From Luteibacter sp. dw_328 (GTDB lineage: Bacteria > Pseudomonadota > Gammaproteobacteria > Xanthomonadales > Rhodanobacteraceae), in contig NZ_JAAVUW010000011.1 of the NCBI RefSeq assembly GCF_018449605.1, forward strand, positions 1 to 64,000: 64,000 bases of DNA, written 5' to 3'. Below the pieces are notes generated by a model. The model saw nothing but the letters and a program-made list of their open reading frames with translations. It did no database searches and had not been told where the DNA came from. Below, in pieces: positions 51,939 to 59,937 of the stretch (position 1 is the first letter of the stretch; every line of letters starts with the position of its first letter). Position numbers and translations under genes: made by a program.

Positions 51939-52919
51939 CTACATGGTGAGGATGATCTTACCGACACTGGACGAGGACTCCATGCGCTTATGCGCCGCCG
52001 CGGCCTCGGCGAGGGGGAACGTGCTGTCGATGACCGGCACGAGCGTGCCGTCGTCGAAAGCCTCCAGCCAGCGATCACGGAAGCGTCTCGTCATGGCCTG
52101 CTTGACGCTCTGCGGGCGCGACTTCATTACCGTGCCGATGATCTGCAGGTGGCGATACAGCAGGCGGTCCAGGGGCAGGGAGGCACCCTTCGCCCCGCCG
52201 AGGAGGCCGACTTCGATGAGCCGTCCGCCGAAGTCGAGTGAAGCCAGGTTGCGTTCGAAGTAGGGCGCACCGATGAAATCCACGATCACGTCGACACCCT
52301 TGCCGCCGGTCTCGCTCCCGATCACTTTCGCGAAGTCGTCGGTGTTGTAGTCGATGGCGATATCCGCCCCGAGCTCGCGCACGCGGCCGAGCTTGGTGGC
52401 GCTTGCCGTGGCAAAAACCCGTGCACCCGCCGCATGCGCGAGCTGCACGGCGGCAGAACCGACGCCGCTGGCCGCCGCGTGAATGAGGATGCTCTCGCCG
52501 GCGTCGAGCCGGCCGAGGTGGAAGGCGGCTTCGTGGGCGGTGACGAACGCCTCGGGAATACCGGCAGCCCGCACATAGTCGACGCCTTCGGGAATCGGCA
52601 TAGCCATGCGGTAGTCGATGCGGGCCTGTTCGGCGTAGCCACCGCCACCGACAATACCCATCACGCGGTCGCCGACGGCGAAACCTTGTACGCCCTTGCC
52701 CACCGCGATCACTTCGCCGGCAAGTTCCAGGCCCATGATGGCGGAGTCGCCGAAGCTGTCCTTCCCGTAGCCACCCGTGCGCTGGATGATGTCGGCGCGG
52801 TTGACGCCGGCGGCATGATTACGGACGAGAAGGTCGCTGTCCCGAAGCTCGGGCTCGGCGACGTCCCGGAGCTGAAGGACATCGGCCGCACCAAACTCGT
52901 CGAAGACGATGGCCTTCAC
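51939..52919 (-). CDS. NADPH:quinone oxidoreductase-like, zinc-independent MDR family
   Basis: A 326-residue medium-chain reductase of the quinone oxidoreductase branch (PIG3-like). The NADP-binding Rossmann segment is ASGVGSAAVQLAHAAGARVFATA; the structural zinc Cys cluster of true alcohol dehydrogenases is missing. The N-terminus MKAIVFDEFGAADVLQLRDV is typical. It likely reduces quinones or other enones. Its start overlaps the stop of the upstream UBP zinc-finger gene by 4 bp. Confidence 0.9.
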   Translation of the reverse strand: MKAIVFDEFGAADVLQLRDVAEPELRDSDLLVRNHAAGVNRADIIQRTGGYGKDSFGDSAIMGLELAGEVIAVGKGVQGFAVGDRVMGIVGGGGYAEQARIDYRMAMPIPEGVDYVRAAGIPEAFVTAHEAAFHLGRLDAGESILIHAAASGVGSAAVQLAHAAGARVFATASATKLGRVRELGADIAIDYNTDDFAKVIGSETGGKGVDVIVDFIGAPYFERNLASLDFGGRLIEVGLLGGAKGASLPLDRLLYRHLQIIGTVMKSRPQSVKQAMTRRFRDRWLEAFDDGTLVPVIDSTFPLAEAAAAHKRMESSSSVGKIILTM

Positions 52920-53284
52920 GGGTTTTCCTCGCCGCGCGCGAGTACGGCCTGCCAGCGGCGCGGCACGAGGCCTTCGGGGCCCGGCGTCGGTTGGTCGCGC
53001 GGATGGCTGTGCGGTGGCTTGAGTGGCGGCCCGTCGAACATGTCGTCGGTGCGGTAATCGTAGAACCAGTCTTCACCGGGCTCGAAGCTCTGGATGACGG
53101 GATGGCCGGTGGCATGCGCATGCTTGCTGGCGTGCTTGTGCAACGAATCGTCGCAGCAGCCGATATGGCCGCACTGGGCGCAGCGGCGCAGATGGAACCA
53201 CCAGGTGCCGGCGGCCAGGCACTCCACGCAGCCGTTGCCGCTGGGTTCGGCGGCCAGGTCGATACCGTCGTTTTCGCTGTTCAT
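52916..53284 (-). CDS. UBP-type zinc finger protein
   Basis: A 122-residue protein dominated by a UBP (ZnF-UBP) finger. Metal ligands visible include CVEC, the paired CAQCGHIGCC, the His-rich SLHKHASKHAHATGHPV and later residues around DWFYDYRTD. In eukaryotes this domain binds ubiquitin C-termini; in bacteria the ligand is not known. The frame ends four bases into the quinone oxidoreductase start, so the two are co-translated. Confidence 0.85.
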   Translation of the reverse strand: MNSENDGIDLAAEPSGNGCVECLAAGTWWFHLRRCAQCGHIGCCDDSLHKHASKHAHATGHPVIQSFEPGEDWFYDYRTDDMFDGPPLKPPHSHPRDQPTPGPEGLVPRRWQAVLARGEENP

Positions 53285-53320
53285 GGGCACCTCCTGAGGG
53301 GATGCCCCGATCCTACCCGA

Positions 53321-53608
53321 TCAGAGAATGTGTCCGGCCCGGTTGAGTTCGATCAACTGCATGCTGTCGACCGAGGCGGCGAGGAAGCGCAGGGCGATAC
53401 GTAATTCCACGCTGTTCGGGCAACCCTTCTCGAGTAGCCCTTCGATCCGTTCCGCGGCGTCGGCCACGGGCAGGTGTTCATGCTCCAGGGCGTGCCGGGC
53501 GACATGGTTGGCGCGGAACTGTGCTTCGAAGTAGTCGTGGTGCAGCAGGGCCTGGAGGAGCCCGAGGGCCTCCAGCGAGATCTCCTGTGCCGCGATGAGG
53601 TTATGCAT
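53321..53608 (-). CDS. Small hypothetical protein
   Basis: A 95-residue helical protein not recognised. It has two His-containing helices (LLQALLHHDYFEAQFRANHVARHALEHEH and ERIEGLLEKGCPNSVELRIALRFLAASVDSM). It has a good ATG start and lies 36 bp upstream of the UBP zinc-finger gene on the same strand, so it may be the head of that small operon. Function unknown. Confidence 0.6.
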   Translation of the reverse strand: MHNLIAAQEISLEALGLLQALLHHDYFEAQFRANHVARHALEHEHLPVADAAERIEGLLEKGCPNSVELRIALRFLAASVDSMQLIELNRAGHIL

Positions 53609-53694
53609 CCGCTAATGAGAGCGTCAGCGCCGGACCCCTGCAATCCACCATCCGGCCTAAGTAGAATCGCGGTCACTCCCAAGCAAGGATCGTC

Positions 53695-54054
53695 ATGGCC
53701 GTCGTCGCTACCGTACTCACCGTGCTGGTGATCCTTATCCACGTGTATATCGTGCTGCTGGAAATGCTGCTCTGGCGCACGCGTGGGCCCAAGGTGTTCG
53801 GCATCACGCAGGAATTTGCGCGTGACAGCGCCGCCCTGGCGTCGAATCAGGGGCTGTACAACGCCTTCCTGGTGGTGGCCCTGGTGCTTGGTCTGGCGCT
53901 GCGCGAACCGTTTGCCACCGCCTTCGTGTTCTACGGCCTGGGGTGCGTGGTGATCGCCGGCCTGTGGGGCGCGTTCACCGCGAGCCGTCGCATCCTGGTC
54001 GTGCAGGCCTTGCCCGCCGCCCTGGCGCTCGCCGCGCAGTGGCTCGCTCGCTGA
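53695..54054 (+). CDS. DUF1304 family membrane protein
   Basis: A 119-residue protein with four hydrophobic segments. The markers HVYIVLLEMLLW, VFGITQEFAR, NQGLYNAFL and a final ALPAALALAAQWL are those of DUF1304 proteins. Their role is not established. It is divergent from the small hypothetical gene across 86 bp. Confidence 0.85.
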   Translation: MAVVATVLTVLVILIHVYIVLLEMLLWRTRGPKVFGITQEFARDSAALASNQGLYNAFLVVALVLGLALREPFATAFVFYGLGCVVIAGLWGAFTASRRILVVQALPAALALAAQWLAR

Positions 54055-54272
54055 TCGGAAGGGGAGCGCAGCCTTTTATCGTCGAATCCGATGATATCCG
54101 GGGCTGGATATGACGGAATTGCGATTCAATCGAGCTAATGCGTCGCCTGGCCATACGTTCGTGAAAGGTCTATTCGGCCACCGTGAAAAATCTGCCTAGT
54201 GGTCTATATTCAACGTGCAAAATCGGTAGTAGTTTCATCCACAGGTTCCCCAAAGCCGATATCGAGGCTTTC

Positions 54273-54692
54273 ATGATTACTGAGCAGGCGGCGCCACGCG
54301 CGATCATTTTCGAAGACCATTCCGGGTTGGCCTCAGCGCTCACAGACTTACTCGTCGGTCGGCTGGGCTATGAGGTGGTGGCGTGCGCCGGGTGTATCGA
54401 AGATGCCATTCGCGTGGCTCACGTCGAGCGCTGCGACGTTGCCGTCGTGGATCTGGACCTGCAAGGCATCATGGCTTATCCCGCGCTGGACGAACTGATC
54501 CGTCGAGGCATTCCCTTCGTGCTCGCGACCGGCGCGATGCCACTCGACATCCCGGTTCGATACCTCGCTCCTCTCGTGTGCAAGCCCTATAGCGCGCAGC
54601 AACTGGAACACGCCATCCGCGAGGCGTGCGGACGCGTCGCGGTGCACGCGACAGCGGCCAGCGTCCCCTTGTCGGCAGCTGGCCGCGGCTGA
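54273..54692 (+). CDS. Single-domain response regulator (CheY-like receiver)
   Basis: A 139-residue stand-alone receiver with no output domain. The phosphoacceptor Asp60 (VVDLDLQ), the acidic pair (FEDHS), Thr in LATGA and Lys104 in CKPYS are all present, so phosphorylation looks possible. ATG at 54273 has GAGG 6 nt upstream; the open frame extends 30 codons further but without a ribosome site. Its histidine kinase partner is not in the window. It is convergent with the BON protein gene. Confidence 0.87.
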   Translation: MITEQAAPRAIIFEDHSGLASALTDLLVGRLGYEVVACAGCIEDAIRVAHVERCDVAVVDLDLQGIMAYPALDELIRRGIPFVLATGAMPLDIPVRYLAPLVCKPYSAQQLEHAIREACGRVAVHATAASVPLSAAGRG

Positions 54693-54693
54693 A

Positions 54694-55230
54694 TCAAGCC
54701 TCGTTCCGGGTGCCCGCCCTTACGCGCAGCGTGTTCTCGACCTCCTTTACCCCCACGGTATCCACCACCGCGTCCTCGGCAAGGTGTTTCATGTAACGCT
54801 CGGGCACGTCCCCGCTCAACGTGACCACGCCCTCCGACACGCCCACCTGGATGTTCGATGCGTCGATCGCGTCGTGCAGCGTCAGTCTTTCGCATACGTC
54901 CTCGCTGATGCGTTCGTCGGCGCGCGCGTAGCCTCGGGGACCGACACCCCGGTATCCGCCGGGATAACCCGACGCCGTCCAGCGGCGTCCTTCGCCGCCG
55001 CGCTCGGAATCGCTCTCATCGCGGCCGAAATTGCGATGCCCAGGATGGCGTCCTTCGTAAGCATGGTTCCCGCCAAAGTCGCGGTGGCCTGGGTGTCGCC
55101 CGGCGCTGGCCTCATGACCCGCTTCATAGGGACTCGCCCCGAAGTCACGCTGGTCGGGGAAACGACCCCGGTTGGCATACATGCTACCGAACTCGTCGCC
55201 CGGCACGTTACGTTCATCAAAGCGACCCAT
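54694..55230 (-). CDS. BON-domain protein with basic, Gly-rich N-terminus
   Basis: A 178-residue protein. The C-terminal about 75 residues (ADERISEDVCERLTLHDAIDASNIQVGVSEGVVTLSGDV...VEVENTLRV) form a BON domain, which tethers proteins to membranes or binds phospholipid in osmotic-stress proteins. The N-terminal about 100 residues are low-complexity Arg/Gly/His with repeated GHRDFG/HPGHRNFG blocks and are probably disordered. No signal peptide is visible, so the location is uncertain. The gene is divergent from the PAS protein across 160 bp. Confidence 0.82.
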   Translation of the reverse strand: MGRFDERNVPGDEFGSMYANRGRFPDQRDFGASPYEAGHEASAGRHPGHRDFGGNHAYEGRHPGHRNFGRDESDSERGGEGRRWTASGYPGGYRGVGPRGYARADERISEDVCERLTLHDAIDASNIQVGVSEGVVTLSGDVPERYMKHLAEDAVVDTVGVKEVENTLRVRAGTRNEA

Positions 55231-55390
55231 GGTGGGACTCCGGCACGGTGAGAGTGGTCAGTCTTCGCTTTTATCCATGCAGGGCGCGTGGACGCGACGT
55301 AGTTCCCTTGTGGCTACCGGCGGTTTTCTCCACTATGGCCCGCACATCGTCGGAAACCGGCGATCCGCCAGACATCGTTACGGGGGTGAG

Positions 55391-55804
55391 ATGTCGCGTA
55401 TCAGTTTCGATGAGCCGTGGACCTTCGGGGGTCATCCATGGCGTAGTCTCAAGGACACGTCGTTCGGCGTGATCGTCGCGGATGCCCAGGGCGACATCGT
55501 CCACGTCAATGAACGTGCGGCGGAGTTGCATGGGTGGGTTCGACTGGCCGTGGGGCCGGAAGACTACAGCCGGATGTACAGCATCTTCACCGAAGAAGGT
55601 CGGCCATACCCCTCCGAAGATCTCCCGCTGGCCCGCGCCGTTCGTAAAGGCGAGACCAGCAAGCACGCCCGCTGGGTGGTTCGCCGGCCGGATGGCTCGC
55701 GGCAGACGATGCAGGGCTCGGCCTATCCCGTGGTCGACCACGAGGGAGACCAGGTCGCCTCCGTGCTGGTACACGACGCGATCGGCGAGGTCACATCGGG
55801 CTGA
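55391..55804 (+). CDS. Stand-alone PAS-domain protein
   Basis: A 137-residue cytoplasmic protein consisting of one PAS sensor domain. The pattern TSFGVIVADAQGDIVHVNERAAELHGW, then YSIFTEEGRPYPSEDLPLARAVRKGE and SAYPVVDHEGDQVASVLVHDAIGEV matches PAS/PAC. There is no kinase or output domain, so it must act through a partner or is a remnant. GGGGGTGAG directly precedes the ATG. The ligand is not predictable. Confidence 0.83.
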   Translation: MSRISFDEPWTFGGHPWRSLKDTSFGVIVADAQGDIVHVNERAAELHGWVRLAVGPEDYSRMYSIFTEEGRPYPSEDLPLARAVRKGETSKHARWVVRRPDGSRQTMQGSAYPVVDHEGDQVASVLVHDAIGEVTSG

Positions 55805-56503
55805 TCAGTGCGCCGGGGCGTCGCGGCTGGCGGCGCCGCAGGCTTGGCGAAGCCAGTCGTTCACGACGTCCAGGTCGGTCACGATGCCTGCGCAAAGGCG
55901 GCGCAGTTCGGCCGACGGCTGCTGCAGGTCGGGCACCATGATCGTCGGCAGTCCGGCAGCCACGGCCGAGCGCACGCCGGCCTGGGAATCCTCGAGGGCA
56001 AGGCAGCAGTTGGTCGGCTTGTTGAGGATGCGCGCCGCGCGCAGGTAGGGATCGGGGTAGGGCTTGCAGCGCTCGCAGTCTCCCGCCGCCACGAGGGCGT
56101 CGAAACGGTCACGCAGGCCAAACTTCTCGAGATGATGGATAGCCGTGCCATGGGACGAGGAGGTGGCGATGGCGCGGGGCAGGCCGAACTCATCCAGGGT
56201 GTCCAGCAGGGCGGTCACGCCGGGTTTCAGCCGGAGGTCGGTGTCGAACATGGCGTGGTAACGCTCGGAAGCGCCTGTCCATACGGCGTCGAGGTCAACC
56301 TCGTCGCCCACGTATTCGCGAAGCAGCATGCGCGCCGCATGACCGTGAAGGCCGACCATCCGCTGGCACAGCGACAGGGGGATGTGGATGCCGACGTCCG
56401 AGGCCGCGGCAAGCAGGGCATCGCGGTACAGCGCTTCGGTATCGAAGAGCACGCCGTCGAGGTCGAAGACGATCGCCTGCGGTGTCGCCGGAAAACGGAC
56501 CAT
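55805..56503 (-). CDS. HAD-superfamily phosphatase (beta-phosphoglucomutase-like)
   Basis: A 232-residue HAD hydrolase with an alpha-helical cap of type C1. Motif I is FDLDGVLFDTE, motif II is IATSSSHGT, motif III has the Lys after FGLRDRFDALVA, and motif IV is ALEDSQAGVRSA. The layout fits beta-phosphoglucomutase/GPH-like phosphatases; the substrate may be a sugar or hexitol phosphate. It is convergent with the PAS gene (1 bp between stops) and divergent from the DUF4105 gene. Confidence 0.9.
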   Translation of the reverse strand: MVRFPATPQAIVFDLDGVLFDTEALYRDALLAAASDVGIHIPLSLCQRMVGLHGHAARMLLREYVGDEVDLDAVWTGASERYHAMFDTDLRLKPGVTALLDTLDEFGLPRAIATSSSHGTAIHHLEKFGLRDRFDALVAAGDCERCKPYPDPYLRAARILNKPTNCCLALEDSQAGVRSAVAAGLPTIMVPDLQQPSAELRRLCAGIVTDLDVVNDWLRQACGAASRDAPAH

Positions 56504-56681
56504 GCCAGCCCCCTTTCAAAACAGCATTGCCGCGCTCGTATGGCCGGCTTCATCCCGAAAATAACCCGCTTTGTGGCAGTGCGCCATAGTCCGAATAGGT
56601 CATTTCGGCAGTGGAAACGTTTGCGTTCCCCGGCGGCAGCGGCGACGCTTGTCCGATGAGCCATTCGGAACCCATTTGCCC

Positions 56682-57737
56682 ATGAGAAAACGCAGGATGC
56701 TCGCCCGAACCGTCGCGGGAGCCCTGGCGGGCGTGCTGCTGTTCCTCTCCGGCGCCTGGGGGGCTATCGCCTTGTTCTACCAGCTGCCCGGTCCGGTCCC
56801 GGCCCGCGCGACGGGTGCCGTGCTCTGGAGCGTGCTATACGTCGGCCTGCTGCTCGCCCTGTTCGGCTGGCGGGTGTGGTGGGCGCCGATCGCCCTGGGG
56901 GTGGCCCTGGCGTTGCTCATCGGCTGGTGGATCACCATCCAGCCCCGCAACGACCGCGTCTGGTCGGACGATGTGGCTCGGCTTCTTTCAGGGGAGGTCC
57001 ATGGATCCCACGTCACCCTGCACAACGTACGCGACTTCGACTGGCGCACCGACGACGATTACGACGCGCGCTGGGAAACGCGTGACTACGATCTCGACCA
57101 CCTGGTGTCGGCCGACGCGATTCTCTCTTACTGGTCGAGCGAGGCGATCGCGCACGCCATGCTGTCCTTCGGCTTCGACGACGGCCGCCACGTGGTCTTC
57201 TCGATGGAGATCCGTCGGGAGAAAGGCGAGGCATTCTCGGAGGTCGGGGGCTTCTTCAAGCAGTTCGAGCTGGTCCTGATCGCCGCCGACGAGCATGACA
57301 TCGTGCGCGTGCGGACCAATGTGCGCGGCGAGGACGATTACGTCTTCCCGCTGCGGATGCCGAAAGACGCGATGCGTTCGCTGTTCCTTTCGTACGTGAC
57401 GGCAGCCAACGAGCTGGTGCAGCACCCGCGCTTCTACAACACGGTGACGTCGAACTGCACGACCATCGTCTATCGCATGGCGCGGCGCATCGACAGTGGC
57501 CTTCCGTTCGATATCCGCCTGCTGCTGACCGGCTACCTTCCTGGCTACCTGAGAGACAACGGCGCGCTCGACAGTCGGCTTTCCACCGACGAATGGCGGC
57601 GGCTCGGGCGAATCACCGACCGGGCGAGGGCCACCCGACCGGGCGACGACTTCTCGGCGATCATTCGCGAGGGCGTGCCGCCCGCGCAGGTTCCATCACC
57701 GGCTCAGTCGCCGTCGTCGGGTGCCTCGACCTTGTAA
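56682..57737 (+). CDS. DUF4105 (Lnb N-terminal domain-like) membrane protein
   Basis: A 351-residue inner-membrane protein with three N-terminal hydrophobic segments (about 10-90), then a periplasmic domain. Conserved marks are DVARLLSGEVHGSHVTLHNVRDFDWR, YWSSEAIAHAMLSFGFDDGRHVVFSMEIRR, and YNTVTSNCTTIV, where the Cys of SNCTT is invariant in the DUF4105/Lnb-like family and may be catalytic. ATG at 56682 is preferred; the longer frame lacks a signal. The 3' end overlaps the convergent GumN gene by 34 bp. Confidence 0.85.
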   Translation: MRKRRMLARTVAGALAGVLLFLSGAWGAIALFYQLPGPVPARATGAVLWSVLYVGLLLALFGWRVWWAPIALGVALALLIGWWITIQPRNDRVWSDDVARLLSGEVHGSHVTLHNVRDFDWRTDDDYDARWETRDYDLDHLVSADAILSYWSSEAIAHAMLSFGFDDGRHVVFSMEIRREKGEAFSEVGGFFKQFELVLIAADEHDIVRVRTNVRGEDDYVFPLRMPKDAMRSLFLSYVTAANELVQHPRFYNTVTSNCTTIVYRMARRIDSGLPFDIRLLLTGYLPGYLRDNGALDSRLSTDEWRRLGRITDRARATRPGDDFSAIIREGVPPAQVPSPAQSPSSGASTL

Positions 57738-58732
57738 CCCTTTGCCTTGAGCGCCGCGAGGTAGCCGTCGTCGCCGAGTAGGTCCTCGATCGGCACGATG
57801 GCGACGGCCTGGGTGTCGTGGGCCATGGCGGTGTCCACCACGGCGAGCCACGCGTTGCGTACGGCCTTGGGTATGTCGGTCAGGCCGATCCGTTGCGCCA
57901 CGCCGCCGTCGGTGACGGCATCGAGGCAGGCCGCGCGCTGTTTCGCCGTGCGGTCGTCGCGGAGCGCAGCGATATCGCCGGTGGCCCATGCATTGCCGCG
58001 CCGGGTCATGTCGGCGAGCTGGGCATCGATGTTGTCGACACTGAGGGTGAAGCAGGAGAGGTCGTCCAGCGTCGAACGCTTGAACTCCTTCACGGCCTTG
58101 CGCGGGTCGTCGACCATCAGCGTGTACTGCACGGGTGTCTGCTTGACGTTGTACTTGGTGGCGATGGCCACGACGGTTCGCGTGATGACACCGGCCTTGC
58201 CCAGGCCGGTTTTCTTGACGGCGTTCTTGTATAGCTCGACCACGGCGAAGATCGGACGGTAGCGCTCCACGGAACGATCGTCCCCGATGTAGCGCGTCTT
58301 CACCGTGAGCCAGCGCGCGTAGACATCCGGCGGCACGGTGTCCTTGAGGGTCGCACCGTCCGGCGCATTTCGGACACCGATCAGGGAGGGCAGCAGGGCA
58401 AGCTTGCCGAAGAAACCGACATTGGGTTTGATCTCCACCTTGGGCGGAAGGATCAGCTCGCTGGAATGGGCGAGGGCGTCGTCGATGTCGTCCGACTTCC
58501 AGGTCATGTTCTGCGGCAGGGGTGACAGGCTCCCCAGAATCAGCAGGGTGTGCTCGCCGCGGGTCACCTTCCAGAGGCCCGGCCCGGGTTGCACGCCACT
58601 GACCGTCACGGTCTCCAGGGTGGGTACGCTGCTCGCGGGCGCTGGCGGGGTCGTCGTCTGGGCGCGAGCGCTGCCCGCGTCGGCCAGGCCAAAGAGGAAG
58701 GGCAGGGCAAGGAGGAGGCGGGTGGTCGTCAT
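57704..58732 (-). CDS. TraB/GumN-family exported protein
   Basis: A 342-residue periplasmic protein with signal peptide (cut near AGSARAQ). The TraB/GumN core starts at GLWKVTRGEHTLLILGSLSPLPQNMTW, the position of the GTxH motif of TraB proteins, where this branch has GSLSP. The C-terminal Ile/Asp motif VPIEDLLGDDGYLAALKAKGY is also typical. Gum-cluster homologues are linked to exopolysaccharide loci, but no gum genes are here. Its 3' end overlaps the DUF4105 gene by 34 bp on the opposite strand. Confidence 0.85.
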   Translation of the reverse strand: MTTTRLLLALPFLFGLADAGSARAQTTTPPAPASSVPTLETVTVSGVQPGPGLWKVTRGEHTLLILGSLSPLPQNMTWKSDDIDDALAHSSELILPPKVEIKPNVGFFGKLALLPSLIGVRNAPDGATLKDTVPPDVYARWLTVKTRYIGDDRSVERYRPIFAVVELYKNAVKKTGLGKAGVITRTVVAIATKYNVKQTPVQYTLMVDDPRKAVKEFKRSTLDDLSCFTLSVDNIDAQLADMTRRGNAWATGDIAALRDDRTAKQRAACLDAVTDGGVAQRIGLTDIPKAVRNAWLAVVDTAMAHDTQAVAIVPIEDLLGDDGYLAALKAKGYKVEAPDDGD

Positions 58733-58935
58733 CGGCGAAGTCTAGACGAACGCGCTTACCTGTCGCCTGCCCTTGGTCGTAGCCGCTGGCCTTGCGTTCA
58801 CGTCCGTTAACGCCTCCCGCCGTGATTCCGGCGTGAAGGAAATAGTGCGTCATCCTTCCATTGTGGGGGCATTCGCGAACGGATAATCTTGCCCATCCGT
58901 CGCGTCCGTAACAACTCAGGGTTACCCACCGATTC

Positions 58936-59181
58936 ATGGCACTGGTGATCTACGACATTCCGTTCAGTCCCGATCTCGCCGGGCTATGGCACGTGCAGAT
59001 GAACGGTGTGCCGATGGAAAATTTCGAAACCCGCGTGGGTGCGATCGCCTACGCCGTGCAGCAGTCCAAGTTGCTGGGCGTCCAGAACGGCCTGCAGGTG
59101 CTGGTTTCGGTCGAAGGGGCCGATGGTATCTGGCGTGAATTCGAGTCGAACGCGAAGCGTCCGGTGAGCGGCCTGCAATAG
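58936..59181 (+). CDS. Small conserved hypothetical protein
   Basis: An 81-residue soluble protein, unrecognised. The central stretch (LAGLWHVQMNGVPMENFETRVGAIAYAVQQSKLLG) alternates strand and helix; the pattern loosely recalls DUF2188-type small proteins. Its ribosome site is weak. It is separated by 203 gene-free bases from the GumN gene. Confidence 0.62.
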   Translation: MALVIYDIPFSPDLAGLWHVQMNGVPMENFETRVGAIAYAVQQSKLLGVQNGLQVLVSVEGADGIWREFESNAKRPVSGLQ

Positions 59182-59245
59182 CGCTGCACGTCACCTTGAT
59201 GCGCGATGCATAGGATGGGGGCACGAGAGGAGGAACATCTCACCC

Positions 59246-59482
59246 ATGGCGCATCGAAAGATTGGTTACTTCGACGTTGAAGGCACGTGCTATGTCGCCA
59301 AACCCGGGCGCTGGCGCGGCAAGTACGTCATTAGCGAAGACGGCGACGAGCTCGCCGAGAAACTCTGCGTCACCTTGCACGAGAACGAAGAAGACGCGTG
59401 CGCCGAAGGCATGACGCTCGGCGTGGCCGCCGCCCGCAAGCTCATGAAAGAACGAGAGGGGTTCGATCCGGGCGACGAGTAG
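59246..59482 (+). CDS. Small acidic hypothetical protein
   Basis: A 78-residue protein with a strong ribosome site (GAGAGGAGG) and ATG. It begins with beta strands (IGYFDVEGTCYVAKPGRWRGKYVISEDGDE), followed by an acidic helix-rich tail (DACAEGMTLGVAAARKLMKERE). No family recognised. It is 17 bp upstream of the DUF3820 gene, so probably in one transcript. Confidence 0.65.
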   Translation: MAHRKIGYFDVEGTCYVAKPGRWRGKYVISEDGDELAEKLCVTLHENEEDACAEGMTLGVAAARKLMKEREGFDPGDE

Positions 59483-59499
59483 GCAGTTAGAATGGCCGC

Positions 59500-59742
59500 A
59501 TGACCGACCCCAATGAAGCCTTCCGCCAGGATCTCGCGAAGCTCGCCACGGCTGTGATGCCCTTTGGCAAGTTCAAGGGCCGGGCGATTGCGGACCTTCC
59601 CGGAAACTACCTCGCGTGGTTCGCGCGCGAGGGCTTTCCGCCGGGCGAACTCGGCCGACTTCTCGCGATCATGCTCGAGCTTGACCATAACGGTCTGCGC
59701 CGCCTGCTGGATCCGCTGCGCAAGGCCTCGAAGTCCGCTTGA
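59500..59742 (+). CDS. DUF3820 family protein
   Basis: An 80-residue protein of the DUF3820 family. It carries the hallmark MPFGKFKGRAIADLPGNYLAWFAREGFPPGELGRLL near the N-terminus. Homologues have been annotated as exonuclease-linked or quorum-regulated proteins, but no function is proven. It is 17 bp after the previous small gene. Confidence 0.88.
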   Translation: MTDPNEAFRQDLAKLATAVMPFGKFKGRAIADLPGNYLAWFAREGFPPGELGRLLAIMLELDHNGLRRLLDPLRKASKSA

Positions 59743-59937
59743 ACGCTTCACTCACGCAAGCATAGCGCGTGCCAGAAAGTGCCCTTTCAGGGCGCTGCAA
59801 GTTATTCCGAATGGCCGATGGTGCGATTCGTTTACACGGCGTAAGTTTTCCTTGCGTCCCTGTGAATGTCTCGTTGCGTTCTCATTCGTAGGGTCGCCTG
59901 GTCCCAGCCCCACTCCCCTAAGGCCCGGAGACTCACA

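Noticed and set aside
54183-54272. 30-codon N-terminal extension of the receiver protein from a GTG at 54183
   Set aside because: No ribosome site, not family-like, and the ATG at 54273 has GAGG at the right distance.
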